A stretch of 64,000 bases of DNA from Alteromonadaceae bacterium (GTDB lineage Bacteria; Pseudomonadota; Gammaproteobacteria; Enterobacterales; Alteromonadaceae), in contig WKFJ01000004.1 of the NCBI GenBank assembly GCA_014872785.1, positions 62,001 through 126,000 of the forward strand, given 5' to 3'. The position numbers and the translations under genes were made by a program. Below, one piece after another: positions 16,131-27,834 of the stretch. The notes under the pieces were generated by a model, which saw nothing but the letters and a program-made list of their open reading frames with translations, was not told where the DNA came from and made no database searches. Numbering within the stretch: position 1 is the stretch's first letter; each line of letters begins with the position of its first letter.

Positions 16131-17954
16131 ATGAAAAAATTAACAGCCTCACTAATTGCCGCATCTATCGCAACTGCATTTACGGCACAAGCTGAAAACG
16201 ACAGATACATCATTCAAGTAGACCCGAGTAAAAAAGGTGTAGTAAAAGCACTTGCCAAGCAAATGGGTGGTGATATCAATGTTGATTCTAACGGCTTTTT
16301 CGCAGCAACGTTCAGCGGCAAATCACTAGAAGATGTGAAAGGCCTTTTGAACAACCCACACATTACATTAATTGAAGAAGACCAAATTCGCCGTCCAATG
16401 GCCGTTTATGCCGACGACGCTGGCGACCCAATGGTGACTCAAATCACGCCTTACGGTTACTACCAAGCACAAGCTGACCAAGTAGCTTTTGATGCTAACG
16501 CAGGCATGAAAGTTTGTGTTATCGATTCAGGTTTAGATTCAACTAACCCTGACTTCGTTTGGAGCCGCATTACAGGTGATAACGATTCAGGTACGGGTAA
16601 TTGGTACGACAACGGCGGTCCTCACGGTACTCACGTAGCAGGTACCATTGGTGCAGCTGACAATAGCTTTGGTGTAATTGGTATGGCACCGGGTGTTGAT
16701 ATGCACATTATCAAAGTCTTCAACGCAGAAGGTTGGGGCTACTCCTCAGATTTGGCCCATGCAGCTAACCTATGTTCTGCAGCTGGTGCCAACATCATCA
16801 ACATGAGTTTAGGTGGCGGCGGTGCCAACAGCACTGAAGAGAACGCATTTAAAGCCTTTAGAGATGCGTGTGGTTTATCGCTTGCTGCAGCAGGTAACGA
16901 TGGCAACAGCGTTCGCTCTTACCCTGCAGGTTACAACTCGGTAATGATGGTAGGCGCAGTAGACGCAAACAACACTGTAGCTGACTTCTCTCAATACCCG
17001 ACTTGTACAACGGGTCGTGGTAAGCGCGTTACTACTGATGAGCAAATCTGTGTTGAAGTATCTGCAGGTGGTGTAGACACCCTATCTACTTATCCAGCAG
17101 GTACGGCGACAGCGTCTAGCATGTCTGTTGACGGTGCATTTGTCGCTTCTTCAGCAATGGAAAACTTCGGTAACGCATCGGGTTCTGTTTACTACATGGG
17201 CATCGCCGATAGCACAGACGCTGGCGCAGCTGGCAAAATTTGTGTAATTGACCGCGGTACGGTTTCTTTCTTCGATAAAGTTAATAACTGTGAAGCCTCT
17301 GGCGGCATCGGTGCAGTTATCGTAAACAACGAAGCTGGCATGCTTTACGGCACGTTGGGCGATACTAACACGACCTCGATTCCTGCCGTGGGTGCCGCTT
17401 TAGAAGACAGAAGCCAACTATTAGCAGCAGGCAATATTGACATCAGCATTGCAAACAACGACTACGGCTTCATGAGCGGTACCTCAATGGCGACGCCAAC
17501 TGCAGCTGGTATTGCAGCACTCGTTTGGTCAAACCATCCAAACTGTACGGGTGAAGATATCCGTGCAGCGCTAAAAGCAACAGCGCAAGACCAAGGTGCA
17601 GCAGGTCGTGACGACTTTTATGGCCACGGTATTGTGAAAGCAGCAGATGCCAACGCATACCTAACAGCAAATGCCTGTGGTGATGTTACGCCTCCACCAC
17701 CTCCTCCAGGTGGCGACTTAACGGCAAGCGCTTCTGGTTATAAGGTTAAAGGTAAACAACGTGTTGACCTAAGCTGGAGCGGCGCAGGTAGCTCAGATGT
17801 AGATATCTATCGCAACGGCGCAGTTATTGTTACCACTGCTAACGACGGTGCTTATACCGATGACATCGGCGCTAAAGGCGGCGCTACATACGACTATCAA
17901 GTCTGCGAGGCGGGCACCTCTACTTGCTCAACCACAGTAACCGTTGTTTTCTAA
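16131..17954 (+). CDS. Secreted subtilisin-like (S8) serine protease with PA insert
   Basis: This 607-residue preproprotein has a signal peptide (about 1-21), an I9-type inhibitor propeptide (about 25-85, DRYIIQVDPSKKG) and the S8 catalytic domain with D132 (VIDSGLD), H165 (GPHGTHVAGT) and S452 (SGTSMATP). Between His and Ser a PA domain is inserted (about 340-420, GKICVIDRGTVSF), which often restricts substrate access. After a PPPPPPGG linker comes one fibronectin-III-like domain with a Cys pair (VCEAGTSTC). Several further cysteines suggest disulfides. It is an extracellular protein degrader typical of marine Alteromonadales. It is monocistronic, with a long leader and a strong terminator. 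Confidence 0.93.
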   Translation: MKKLTASLIAASIATAFTAQAENDRYIIQVDPSKKGVVKALAKQMGGDINVDSNGFFAATFSGKSLEDVKGLLNNPHITLIEEDQIRRPMAVYADDAGDPMVTQITPYGYYQAQADQVAFDANAGMKVCVIDSGLDSTNPDFVWSRITGDNDSGTGNWYDNGGPHGTHVAGTIGAADNSFGVIGMAPGVDMHIIKVFNAEGWGYSSDLAHAANLCSAAGANIINMSLGGGGANSTEENAFKAFRDACGLSLAAAGNDGNSVRSYPAGYNSVMMVGAVDANNTVADFSQYPTCTTGRGKRVTTDEQICVEVSAGGVDTLSTYPAGTATASSMSVDGAFVASSAMENFGNASGSVYYMGIADSTDAGAAGKICVIDRGTVSFFDKVNNCEASGGIGAVIVNNEAGMLYGTLGDTNTTSIPAVGAALEDRSQLLAAGNIDISIANNDYGFMSGTSMATPTAAGIAALVWSNHPNCTGEDIRAALKATAQDQGAAGRDDFYGHGIVKAADANAYLTANACGDVTPPPPPPGGDLTASASGYKVKGKQRVDLSWSGAGSSDVDIYRNGAVIVTTANDGAYTDDIGAKGGATYDYQVCEAGTSTCSTTVTVVF

Positions 17955-17985
17955 CGATTATATTCTAAACGACGACGCTAATTAG

Positions 17986-18012
17986 AAAAGGCCAGCAATG
18001 CTGGCCTTTTTT
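17986..18012 (+). terminator. Rho-independent terminator after the subtilase
   Basis: GGCCAGC, AAT loop, GCTGGCC, followed directly by TTTTTT; AAAA precedes the stem. It also reads as a terminator on the minus strand for the convergent LysE gene. Confidence 0.92.
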
Positions 18013-18024
18013 GTTTCGAAAGTA

Positions 18025-18639
18025 TCAATCCCTCGCCGCCATATACAACCCCGTGCCAATCAATGTCGTTCCTGAGGCCAGATTAAAAATGCGGCCTCGT
18101 TTTGAGTCCATCAGTACGCCTTTAGTTTTGGTAGCAATGAAGGCGTAAGCAAAAGTGACTCCGCCTATTGCTAGCGTGGCGGTGGCATAAATGATAAATG
18201 TCTCGGTTAAGGTCACCTGGTTTAGGTCTAAAAACGCAGGGAAAAAGCTCAAGTAAAACAAAATGGCCTTGGGGTTACCAAGGGTGGTTACAAGCCCTGC
18301 CGAAAAACTGGCAAAATGACTCGGTGCTTTGATTTGGTTGGCTTTGGCCTGCTGCGGTTTGCTCAACAACATCGAAACCCCCATCCATATTAAATAGGAT
18401 GCCCCCAGGTATTTAACCACAATAAACATACTGCCCATTACCTCAGTCAGCGCTGATAGCCCTAGCAGTGCAAAGGCAATAAATACAAAATCACCGGCAA
18501 CGATGCCTAATGTGGCGGAAAAACCATGCTTGAGACCGGCACTGCATGCTCTGGCGACAACGGTAAGCACGCCCGGGCCTGGAATAAGCGCCAATACGAT
18601 CATGGCGAAGAACAACGCAATTATAGTGGTTAAGGTCAT
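18025..18639 (-). CDS. LysE/RhtB-family amino-acid exporter
   Basis: I take ATG 18639 as the start, since AGGAG lies five bases before it; the frame is open 24 bases further. The 204-residue protein has six hydrophobic segments and the family signature GPGVLTVVARACSAGLKHGF near the N-terminus, plus GNPKAILFYLSFFPAF at the fourth segment. The LysE/RhtB family exports amino acids or derivatives (Lys, Thr, homoserine, Leu) by proton antiport. It lies 54 bases downstream of the methyltransferase on the same strand. The substrate is not predictable. Confidence 0.85.
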   Translation of the reverse strand: MTLTTIIALFFAMIVLALIPGPGVLTVVARACSAGLKHGFSATLGIVAGDFVFIAFALLGLSALTEVMGSMFIVVKYLGASYLIWMGVSMLLSKPQQAKANQIKAPSHFASFSAGLVTTLGNPKAILFYLSFFPAFLDLNQVTLTETFIIYATATLAIGGVTFAYAFIATKTKGVLMDSKRGRIFNLASGTTLIGTGLYMAARD

Positions 18640-18693
18640 GACAACTCCTGAGGTAAATGCCATTGCACCTCAAAAGAAGAAAAGAAGTATTGG

Positions 18694-19986
18694 CTAGCTT
18701 ACTTCTGGCAATGGTGCCTTAGCGGTTGGCACTTGATCAAGCGTTTGATGTTGCAGGGATTCTATGTCATTTAGCAGCGCAACCAAACGTCTGCCCACCG
18801 CGTAACCCAAATTAACTGGCACAGCGTTGCCAATCTGTTTGTATTGCGCGGTCAGTGGGCCTGCAAATTCCCAGTCATCGGGAAAGGTTTGAATGCGCGC
18901 ATATTCGCGCACGGTTAGCGGCCGGGTGTCTTCTGGGTGGCAGCGCTCGGTTTGTTTTTGCGCTGGCGCACAGGTCAGCGTCAGGCTTGGTTCATCCCAG
19001 GCCAAACGACGCGCCATACCAGTCTTGCCACCACCTAAAAAGAAACTTTTTTTCATGTATTCACGCTGTAATGCATCTGACAAGTCACGCCAATAACCAC
19101 CTTGTGGGACATGTGCGAGTATTTCGGCTTTGCGTTGCGGGTATGTCTGCCCTGGCGCGTCCGGAACATCCGAGTCGAACAACTCGCCTTTTTTTAAGGC
19201 GTCTTTTAACGTCATGATCCGCGAATACGGCGACGGCCAATGAAACTCTACATCGGGTGCAAGATCCTTGCGGATGCCAACTAAAATCAGGCGTTCGCGC
19301 TTCTGCGGCACTTGGTAAAAGATAGCCTTTAATACCTTGGGACTGACCAGCTGATATCCCAACTCATCGATGACATTCGATATGGTCTCAAGGGTCTTGC
19401 CGTTTTCGTGCTTTAACAAACCTCGCACATTTTCAGCCACAATTACCTTGGGACTGGTTTCCTGCACAGCCCGCGCGAATTCGAAAAACAACGTCCCACG
19501 GGTGTCTTCAAAACCCAGTTTCTTACCGGCATAAGAAAATGCCTGACAGGGGAATCCGCCCGACAGAATATCAACTTGGTCTTTGTATCCGGTGAAATCG
19601 ACATTGGCAATGTCGCCCTCTATCACATTCCATTCAGGGCGATTTATGCGCAAGGTATTGCAGGCGTGTTTGTCGAATTCGTTCAACAATACCGATTCAA
19701 ACCCCGCTTTTTCCATGCCCAGTGCCAAGCCACCCGCTCCGGCAAACAACTCCATCAACTTGTAGGGTCTAGATGGCGTTGTTTGCAACTCTTCATCCCA
19801 ATTGCTGTTAAATAGCAATTGCGCCTGTTCGAAGTGGGCGATTTGGTCTCGATGATAAAAGCGATAATTGTTTTCCTCGTCACGCTGTGGGACGAGGGTG
19901 CCGTTGTTGTCCCAGCGTCTGAGGGTTTCCTTGGAAACACCCAAAATATCGGCAACTTGCGCTATGGAAAAAAACTCAGGGGACAT
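18694..19986 (-). CDS. DNA (cytosine-5) methyltransferase with N-terminal MerR-like HTH
   Basis: This 430-residue protein fuses two parts. Residues 5-60 are a MerR-type winged helix (IAQVADILGVSKETLRRWDN). The rest is a C5 methyltransferase with motif I LFAGAGGLALGMEKAGF, motif IV GGFPCQAFS with catalytic C147, motif VI ENVRGL, motif VIII QKRERLI and motif X QIGNAVPVNLG. With the Eco47II-like nuclease gene upstream it forms a type II restriction-modification system; the family suggests a GGWCC or GGNCC target, not provable here. The start ATG 19986 lacks a clear ribosome site and is directly preceded by TTACAAC repeats. The HTH may let it repress its own gene, as M.EcoRII and M.SsoII do. Confidence 0.92.
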   Translation of the reverse strand: MSPEFFSIAQVADILGVSKETLRRWDNNGTLVPQRDEENNYRFYHRDQIAHFEQAQLLFNSNWDEELQTTPSRPYKLMELFAGAGGLALGMEKAGFESVLLNEFDKHACNTLRINRPEWNVIEGDIANVDFTGYKDQVDILSGGFPCQAFSYAGKKLGFEDTRGTLFFEFARAVQETSPKVIVAENVRGLLKHENGKTLETISNVIDELGYQLVSPKVLKAIFYQVPQKRERLILVGIRKDLAPDVEFHWPSPYSRIMTLKDALKKGELFDSDVPDAPGQTYPQRKAEILAHVPQGGYWRDLSDALQREYMKKSFFLGGGKTGMARRLAWDEPSLTLTCAPAQKQTERCHPEDTRPLTVREYARIQTFPDDWEFAGPLTAQYKQIGNAVPVNLGYAVGRRLVALLNDIESLQHQTLDQVPTAKAPLPEVS

Positions 19987-20030
19987 TTACAACTTCAGGT
20001 GAGGGTTACAACATTGATCATGGTTACAAC
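19987..20030 (-). repeat. Three TTACAAC direct repeats abutting the methyltransferase start
   Basis: TTACAAC occurs at 19987-19993, 20006-20012 and 20024-20030 (GTTACAAC for the last two), at 19- and 18-base intervals, i.e. nearly two helical turns. The first copy touches the start codon. The position over the promoter/ribosome region of a gene whose product has its own HTH suggests an autoregulatory operator. Confidence 0.5.
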
Positions 20031-20079
20031 TGTACATTTGACCAGTAATCATGTCAAAACAATTCATCAATCATAACCA

Positions 20080-20832
20080 CTAAAAATCAAATTGATTTTG
20101 CGTCGCTGCGCTGCCATACGCCGCATTGAAATAGCGCTCGAACTCGGCCTTGTCGGGAAAGCAAAAATCCGCCTGTTGATAATCGTTCTGAAATATCTCT
20201 TCAATCACAACCGGAAGTGCCAGATAAAACTCGCGCAAGGCAGACTCTTTACCCGTGACTAAACTGTAAAAGCTGGCACCGTCGATAATTCGAATACTTT
20301 CGTTAGCGCGACACTTATTACCCGTTTCTTTATCAGAGGGCTCAAAGGCGAGATCATACCGTTGAGGTTTTTTGGGTATCACATTGACGAAGTAGGCTGT
20401 GTAACCCTTGTACTGGCTGGCCTTAGGCATCACCAGTCGTTCAAGTGAATGGTATTGGTCTGCCAATTTACCACCGGTCACGGTATTAAACTTATTTTTC
20501 ACTTCGGCAATGATTTTTTTGTTTTGGCACACTAAATCGACATTCGCACCGACGCCCAAATCTTCCCAACCAGCAACGTTTCCCAGTACTTTTTGATGCA
20601 GGTTGCCAATGTGATTGGTTAACGTCTTTTGACATTGACGTACTAACTCTGTTTGACGCCAAGTTTCATGATCGACACCAGAAACCGCCACGTCGAATAG
20701 GGATGCAAAGGGATCAATCACATTCTTTTGAAACTCTTTCGCAGCAGCGACCTGCTTGGCTCGGCCAATGTCCAAAACATCCTTTACCAACCCATAAAAA
20801 ACATCGTCAGGTAAATAAGACAAAAGCGACAT
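20080..20832 (-). CDS. Eco47II-like type II restriction endonuclease
   Basis: The start is ATG 20832, with AAAGGA seven bases upstream; a TTG two codons earlier is less likely. The 250-residue protein has the PD-(D/E)xK core as GVGANVDLV followed by KIIAEVKNKFN, that is Asp, then Glu-x-Lys. The NVIDPFASLFD block and overall length match my recollection of the Eco47II family, whose members cut GGWCC-type sites. The partner methyltransferase gene begins 93 bases downstream, so the nuclease is transcribed first, which usually requires tight control of the order of expression. It starts 40 bases after the CoA-transferase stop. Confidence 0.82.
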   Translation of the reverse strand: MSLLSYLPDDVFYGLVKDVLDIGRAKQVAAAKEFQKNVIDPFASLFDVAVSGVDHETWRQTELVRQCQKTLTNHIGNLHQKVLGNVAGWEDLGVGANVDLVCQNKKIIAEVKNKFNTVTGGKLADQYHSLERLVMPKASQYKGYTAYFVNVIPKKPQRYDLAFEPSDKETGNKCRANESIRIIDGASFYSLVTGKESALREFYLALPVVIEEIFQNDYQQADFCFPDKAEFERYFNAAYGSAATQNQFDF

Positions 20833-20872
20833 ATACAATTCCTTTTATTAAAGCAAACGCGAGCGAGCCAAA

Positions 20873-22081
20873 TTATACAATTTTCGATCGCTTGAGGGAC
20901 TCAATTTCGTCGACAGACAGCCCCAGTACCTCGCCCAACACTTCACTGTTGTGACTGCCAACGTCTCCACCTGGCCAATCAGTGCGTCCCGGCGTGTCTG
21001 CCAATTTGGGCAAAATTGCAGGAATTTTTAAAGGTTTGCCATTAATTTCAACCTCTTCAAATAATCCGCGTTCGTTGAAATGTGCGTCCGCCAGCATATC
21101 CTCGACATTGTAAATTGGGCCTGCTGGCACCTTGCTGGTTTCAAGGTTTTGAAGCACCTGAGCAGAGGTTTGATGCTCACACCAGTGTTTCAGTACCGCA
21201 TCTATTTCAGCTTCGTGTTGAACGCGACCCGCGTTATCACTAAGCCTTGGATCTTCTGCCAAGTCGTTGCGCCCAACAGTTTGCATTAGGCGTTTAAAAA
21301 TAGAATCACCATTGCCGCCGATTACAACAAACTTGCCATCGCTACAGCGGTAGGTATTAGTGGGTACAATGCCGGTAACCGTCGTACCAGACGCTTCGCG
21401 CACCACCCCTGCGCCCGAATATTCTGGCACCACCGCTTCGAGTAAATTAAACATAGACTCATACAACGCCACATCTACCACTTGCCCATTGTTTTGTGGG
21501 TCATTGCTGCGCTGAATAATTGCCAAAGCTATGCCTAATGCGGCATGTATGCCTGAAATAGTATCGCCAATACTCAGGTTCTGTCGTACTGGCACTTCGC
21601 CGGGAAAGCCATTTAAATAACGAAAGCCACTCATGCCCTCACATACTGAGGCAAAGCCGGGACGTTTGGCATAAGGGCCGGTTTGTCCGAACCCAGAAAT
21701 TCGCGCATAAACAAGCTTTGGATTGCTTTTTTTTAACTCTTGCGGTCCTAACCCCCATTTTTCCATGGTGCCGGGACGAAAGTTTTCAATGATGACATCG
21801 GCACTGTCGGCGAGCTTGCGCGCCAATTCTCTGCCTTGTGCTTGCTTGAGGTCGAGGGTAACCGACTTTTTATTGCGGCCTAAACTGCGCCACCAAAACG
21901 AAGTCCCTTCATCCACTTCGCGCCAACCGCGAATAGGGTCACCACTGCCGGGGGGTTCAATTTTAATCACTTCGGCACCGAAATAAGACAAAATTGAACC
22001 GGCAAAAGGGCCTGCGAGAAGCTGACCAAACTCGATAACACGAATGCCATCCAATGGGCGGCTGGCAGTGGCTTTACTCAT
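20873..22081 (-). CDS. Family III CoA-transferase (CaiB/BaiF)
   Basis: This 402-residue protein has the family opening PLDGIRVIEFGQLLAGPFAG, followed by EVIKIEPPGSGDPIRGW and the segment GFRYLNGFPGEVPVRQNLSIGDTISG, where the catalytic aspartate of the formyl-CoA-transferase fold is expected. Family III enzymes move CoA between carboxylic acids without metal. Sequence texture resembles succinate-dependent (hydroxymethylglutarate or mesaconate-type) members, but the acid cannot be assigned. It is 15 bases downstream of the GNAT gene and the restriction gene follows 40 bases later, so one minus-strand transcript could cover all of them. Confidence 0.88.
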   Translation of the reverse strand: MSKATASRPLDGIRVIEFGQLLAGPFAGSILSYFGAEVIKIEPPGSGDPIRGWREVDEGTSFWWRSLGRNKKSVTLDLKQAQGRELARKLADSADVIIENFRPGTMEKWGLGPQELKKSNPKLVYARISGFGQTGPYAKRPGFASVCEGMSGFRYLNGFPGEVPVRQNLSIGDTISGIHAALGIALAIIQRSNDPQNNGQVVDVALYESMFNLLEAVVPEYSGAGVVREASGTTVTGIVPTNTYRCSDGKFVVIGGNGDSIFKRLMQTVGRNDLAEDPRLSDNAGRVQHEAEIDAVLKHWCEHQTSAQVLQNLETSKVPAGPIYNVEDMLADAHFNERGLFEEVEINGKPLKIPAILPKLADTPGRTDWPGGDVGSHNSEVLGEVLGLSVDEIESLKRSKIV

Positions 22082-22096
22082 TTACGTCCTCGGGAT

Positions 22097-22555
22097 TTAA
22101 TCGCTCAGTTTGAGCGTCATTAGATGATATTTTTCGCGAGCGGTGAAACCGGCATCATTGTAAAGTTGCTTAAGTTTACTATTGCGCTTATCTATTTCCA
22201 AATGCAGCGCTTGTGCGCCCAAGCCGGTAACAATCTCTTTGGCCAATAGCAATACTTGCTTGCCAAAGCCGTGACCACGATAGGACTCTAATAAGAAGAA
22301 TTCATCAACAAATGCGTCCTTCCCACCCATTTCCAAACTGAAACCTAAGGTAATAGCGATGTAGCCAAGGGTTAAATCGTCCTGTTTTATCAGCCATATA
22401 CCGCCAAAGTGATTGTCTTTTTGCAGCAAACAGCGAATAGCCTCATTGCGCTTTTCATCGGGTAGTTTAACCCCTTCAAACTGGTGATAAGCTTCTACCA
22501 ACAGCTGGAGAGACTCATAGTCTTTGTGCTCTGCGCGACGCAAATCAAGTTTCAC
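22097..22555 (-). CDS. GNAT-family N-acetyltransferase
   Basis: The GTG at 22555 is chosen because AAGGAAA precedes it by about nine bases and the family's first strand (KLDLRRAEHKDYESL) begins there; the frame is open 60 bases further upstream. The 152-residue product has the acetyl-CoA pyrophosphate loop as SYRGHGFGKQVLL, after the strand AFVDEFFLLE, and ends with the usual LYNDAGF block. These enzymes acetylate an amine; the acceptor is unknown. It is the first gene of a minus-strand run leading into the CoA-transferase. Confidence 0.82.
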   Translation of the reverse strand: MKLDLRRAEHKDYESLQLLVEAYHQFEGVKLPDEKRNEAIRCLLQKDNHFGGIWLIKQDDLTLGYIAITLGFSLEMGGKDAFVDEFFLLESYRGHGFGKQVLLLAKEIVTGLGAQALHLEIDKRNSKLKQLYNDAGFTAREKYHLMTLKLSD

Positions 22556-22848
22556 AATATTGAGTTTCCTTAAAAGTTGAGGCTTTAATGTCGAAAATTC
22601 AAAATCTATACACAAATAATCAGCTGAAAATTGTGACTAAAACGACAAAAACTGTTCGTAAAACACACTTATTATTCAATCAATTATGACGAAAAAGTAT
22701 AATTTATACCCCGCATAATGGGAATTCATAAACTTTATTCATAATTCCTGCACATTTGCTGCATAATCTGCTTGCTCTTTAGGACGTCGTATCGCAGTAT
22801 CCACACGCGAAAAGTGATTAATAAAAATAATAAAAGCAAATTCTCAAA

Positions 22849-23121
22849 ATGATAGTGGATGTTTATAAAATAGTGACAGAAAACAGCAGAGGCTCGAATC
22901 AAGAGTACTCGCTTTCTGTTGAACAAAACACCTGCCAGTCTCTCGTCACTGATTTATCTATTTCTTGGTTGGCAAGAAAAGGCAAGATGGCGGCACTGGA
23001 CAAACCCAATTTTCAATATTGCTACACAGAGTTAGCTCCACAATTCGTTAAGCGTGTGGTAGCGCGCTACGGTTTTTGTGTGCTCGACCCTGAACAGGAA
23101 GAAAAACGCTTAGTGTCTTAA
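22849..23121 (+). CDS. Hypothetical protein (90 aa)
   Basis: ATG 22849 begins a 90-residue frame with a rather ordinary, soluble composition (ISWLARKGKMAALDKPNF, FVKRVVARYGFCVLDPEQE). No motif, signal or membrane segment is evident and I recognise no family. No clear ribosome site precedes the ATG. It lies in the 293-base gap side of the divergent GNAT gene and is convergent with the MFS gene, whose stop is 14 bases away. The compact fit to its neighbours argues for a real gene. Confidence 0.5.
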   Translation: MIVDVYKIVTENSRGSNQEYSLSVEQNTCQSLVTDLSISWLARKGKMAALDKPNFQYCYTELAPQFVKRVVARYGFCVLDPEQEEKRLVS

Positions 23122-23135
23122 TGCCTTTGTGCAAA

Positions 23136-24344
23136 CTATAAGTGCGTAGCCTGCGCGTTTCGGGCGACCCGCAACAGTCCAAGACAGATAAATGCAACAG
23201 CAATAAACGCAATCGACAGCGGATACAGGCTTACATCATAGGTGCGACCTACCAATAGGCTAAAGAGCACCGCAGTTGTGCTGGACACAGCCCCCACAAC
23301 AGATGCACCCACGCCTGCCATACCGCCCAGCCACTGCATTGACATTGCATTAATGTTGCCAAAAACAAAACCTACGCCAAACAAGATCATAAACAAACAG
23401 ACAACAAAAGAGGCGAATACAGGTACCCCCTGTCCCAAATAGGTAAACACCAATAAAATAAAGGAAAATACGAGCACCACCAATAATGCGGTGCGGGAGA
23501 TGACTTGCATACCAAAGCGCATCACCAGCTTGCCATTGACCAGTGCAGCGATGCCCACACCAAACGCGAGCAAGGCAAAATAAAGGGGAAACTGCTCTGC
23601 TCTACCATACAAACTGGCGAACATATCTTGTGAAGTACTGAGATAAACAATCATGACGCCAAAAACAAGGCCAGAAACGAAGGTATAACTCATCACTTTG
23701 CCATGCTTAACAATTTGTTTGGTGCAACTAACAATGTTGCTCAAAGATAAGGGGATTCGCTTTTCTGGGGTTAGCGTTTCTCGCTGACGAATTGAAAACC
23801 AGCACAAAACCAATAACCCCATAAGCAAGAAGCTAACGAAAATAGCCTGCCACCCCCAGATATTCAAAACCACCTGCCCCATTGCCGGCGCCACCATCGG
23901 AATCAAAATAAAAATGGTCATGATAAATGACATCACTCTTGCCATTTCTTCACCTTGATAGAGATCCCTTACTAACGCACGTGAACCTATTCTAGAGCCA
24001 GCTACTCCAGCGCCTTGTAACATGCGGCCTAGCAGGAGCCAGAGGTAGCTGCCCGCAAATATGGTCAGCAAGGTGCCAGCGATGTAGCCAATAATGCCGG
24101 CAATAACAGCAAACCTTCGACCATAGGCGTCAGAAATAGGCCCAAACACCAGCTCACCAAACACAGTTCCCAACACAAACAAGGACAAAATCAGTTGTGT
24201 GTCGTTAATGTTTTCTAGTTCAAACGTGTTCGCAATGGCAGGTAACGCGGGTAGCATCGCATCAATAGACAGCGCAGTTAACGACGTGATGAGTGCAAAT
24301 AGTAAAATAAACTCAACACGCCCAAGTGATGCGGGTTTGCTCAA
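23136..24344 (-). CDS. Bcr/CflA-type MFS drug exporter
   Basis: This 402-residue protein has twelve hydrophobic segments. Signature loops are present: LSIDAMLPALPAIANTF in helix 1 (the family's D-x-x-LPAL pattern), GPISDAYGRR in the helix 2-3 loop (MFS motif A) and RALVRDLYQGEEMARVMS between helices 4 and 5, which is diagnostic of the Bcr/CflA subfamily. Members export bicyclomycin, chloramphenicol or sulfonamides by proton antiport. It sits 34 bases downstream of the formylglutathione hydrolase on the same strand but need not be functionally linked. Natural substrate unknown. Confidence 0.88.
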   Translation of the reverse strand: MSKPASLGRVEFILLFALITSLTALSIDAMLPALPAIANTFELENINDTQLILSLFVLGTVFGELVFGPISDAYGRRFAVIAGIIGYIAGTLLTIFAGSYLWLLLGRMLQGAGVAGSRIGSRALVRDLYQGEEMARVMSFIMTIFILIPMVAPAMGQVVLNIWGWQAIFVSFLLMGLLVLCWFSIRQRETLTPEKRIPLSLSNIVSCTKQIVKHGKVMSYTFVSGLVFGVMIVYLSTSQDMFASLYGRAEQFPLYFALLAFGVGIAALVNGKLVMRFGMQVISRTALLVVLVFSFILLVFTYLGQGVPVFASFVVCLFMILFGVGFVFGNINAMSMQWLGGMAGVGASVVGAVSSTTAVLFSLLVGRTYDVSLYPLSIAFIAVAFICLGLLRVARNAQATHL

Positions 24345-24378
24345 GAAAAATTCTCCAAATTGAAAAGTAAAAGCAGAC

Positions 24379-25224
24379 TTAGTTGGTCAAGTGACAATGA
24401 TGAAATTGCAAATGTGCTTCAATAAACGTTGAGATGAAATAGTAGCTGTGATCATACCCTTCATGGGCTACAAATTCGATGTTATGTTCACTTTCATCAG
24501 CCGCATTTAACAATGCGTAGGGTTTAAGTTGCTCCTGAAAAAACGGATCCGCTTGACCCATCTCAATACGAATAGGGATTTGCCGTTTATTGTCGAGCTG
24601 TTGCATCAACCAAGTAGCATCATATTGTTGCCAGCTATCCTGGTTATCTCCAAGGTAATTACTAAAGGCTTTTTGCCCCCATGGACAGTCCATCGGATGG
24701 CATATTGGACTGAAAGCCGAGATTGAAGTGTAGCGCTGTGCGTTGCGCATGCCGATAACCAAGGCACCATGACCGCCCATTGAGTGACCCATAATACTGA
24801 CTTTGCCATTATTCGGATAATGCTCATTCAGCAATTGCGGAAGTTCCTGCACTATGTAGTCGTACATTTGATAGTGCTTATCCCATGGAGCCTGTGTCGC
24901 ATTCACATAAAAGCCCGCGCCTAATCCCAGATCGTAATTGCCCTCAGGGTCATCCGGTACACCTTCACCTCGTGGTGACGTATCGGGGATCAGCAAAATA
25001 AGGCCAAGTTCAGCGGCTGTTCTAAAAGCACCGGCTTTTTGGGCGAAATTCTCATCGGTACAGGTTAACCCAGATAACCAATAGACTACTGGACAAGTTG
25101 TACCTGCTAATGCAGCGGGAGGCAGAAATATTGAAAAGCGCATAGTGCAATGTAATACGTCAGAGTCATGCGTCACTTGACGAAGCTCTCCGCCAAAGAC
25201 TTTTACGCTATTTTCAATGTTCAA
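24379..25224 (-). CDS. fghA: S-formylglutathione hydrolase
   Basis: This 281-residue esterase has the alpha/beta-hydrolase nucleophile S148 in IMGHSMGGHGAL, an acid in GQADPFF and the final histidine in YDHSYYF. The YWLSGLTCTDENF segment with its conserved cysteine is characteristic of S-formylglutathione hydrolases (FrmB/FghA). It hydrolyses S-formylglutathione to formate and glutathione, completing formaldehyde detoxification. Its upstream neighbour frmA makes the substrate; the gap is 45 bases, so they are likely co-transcribed. No FrmR repressor gene is next to the pair. Confidence 0.93.
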   Translation of the reverse strand: MNIENSVKVFGGELRQVTHDSDVLHCTMRFSIFLPPAALAGTTCPVVYWLSGLTCTDENFAQKAGAFRTAAELGLILLIPDTSPRGEGVPDDPEGNYDLGLGAGFYVNATQAPWDKHYQMYDYIVQELPQLLNEHYPNNGKVSIMGHSMGGHGALVIGMRNAQRYTSISAFSPICHPMDCPWGQKAFSNYLGDNQDSWQQYDATWLMQQLDNKRQIPIRIEMGQADPFFQEQLKPYALLNAADESEHNIEFVAHEGYDHSYYFISTFIEAHLQFHHCHLTN

Positions 25225-25269
25225 ACCTTACTCCAATGTGAAACTACTGTGTATTGACTCAAACTCTGG

Positions 25270-27722
<2,453 letters not shown>

Positions 27723-27834
27723 AGTGTTTTTTTAATTATTGTTTTGCATGAGTATGGCGTTTGCCAGAGGCGATGTAAATTGACATTTATGACTTCACTG
27801 GACAGACCAAGCAAGTTGCTCCAAAATGAACGAA

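Noticed and set aside
22735-22926. 63-codon hydrophobic minus-strand frame overlapping the 90-residue gene
   Set aside because: AT-rich sequence produces hydrophobic codons; no ribosome site and it overlaps a better candidate.
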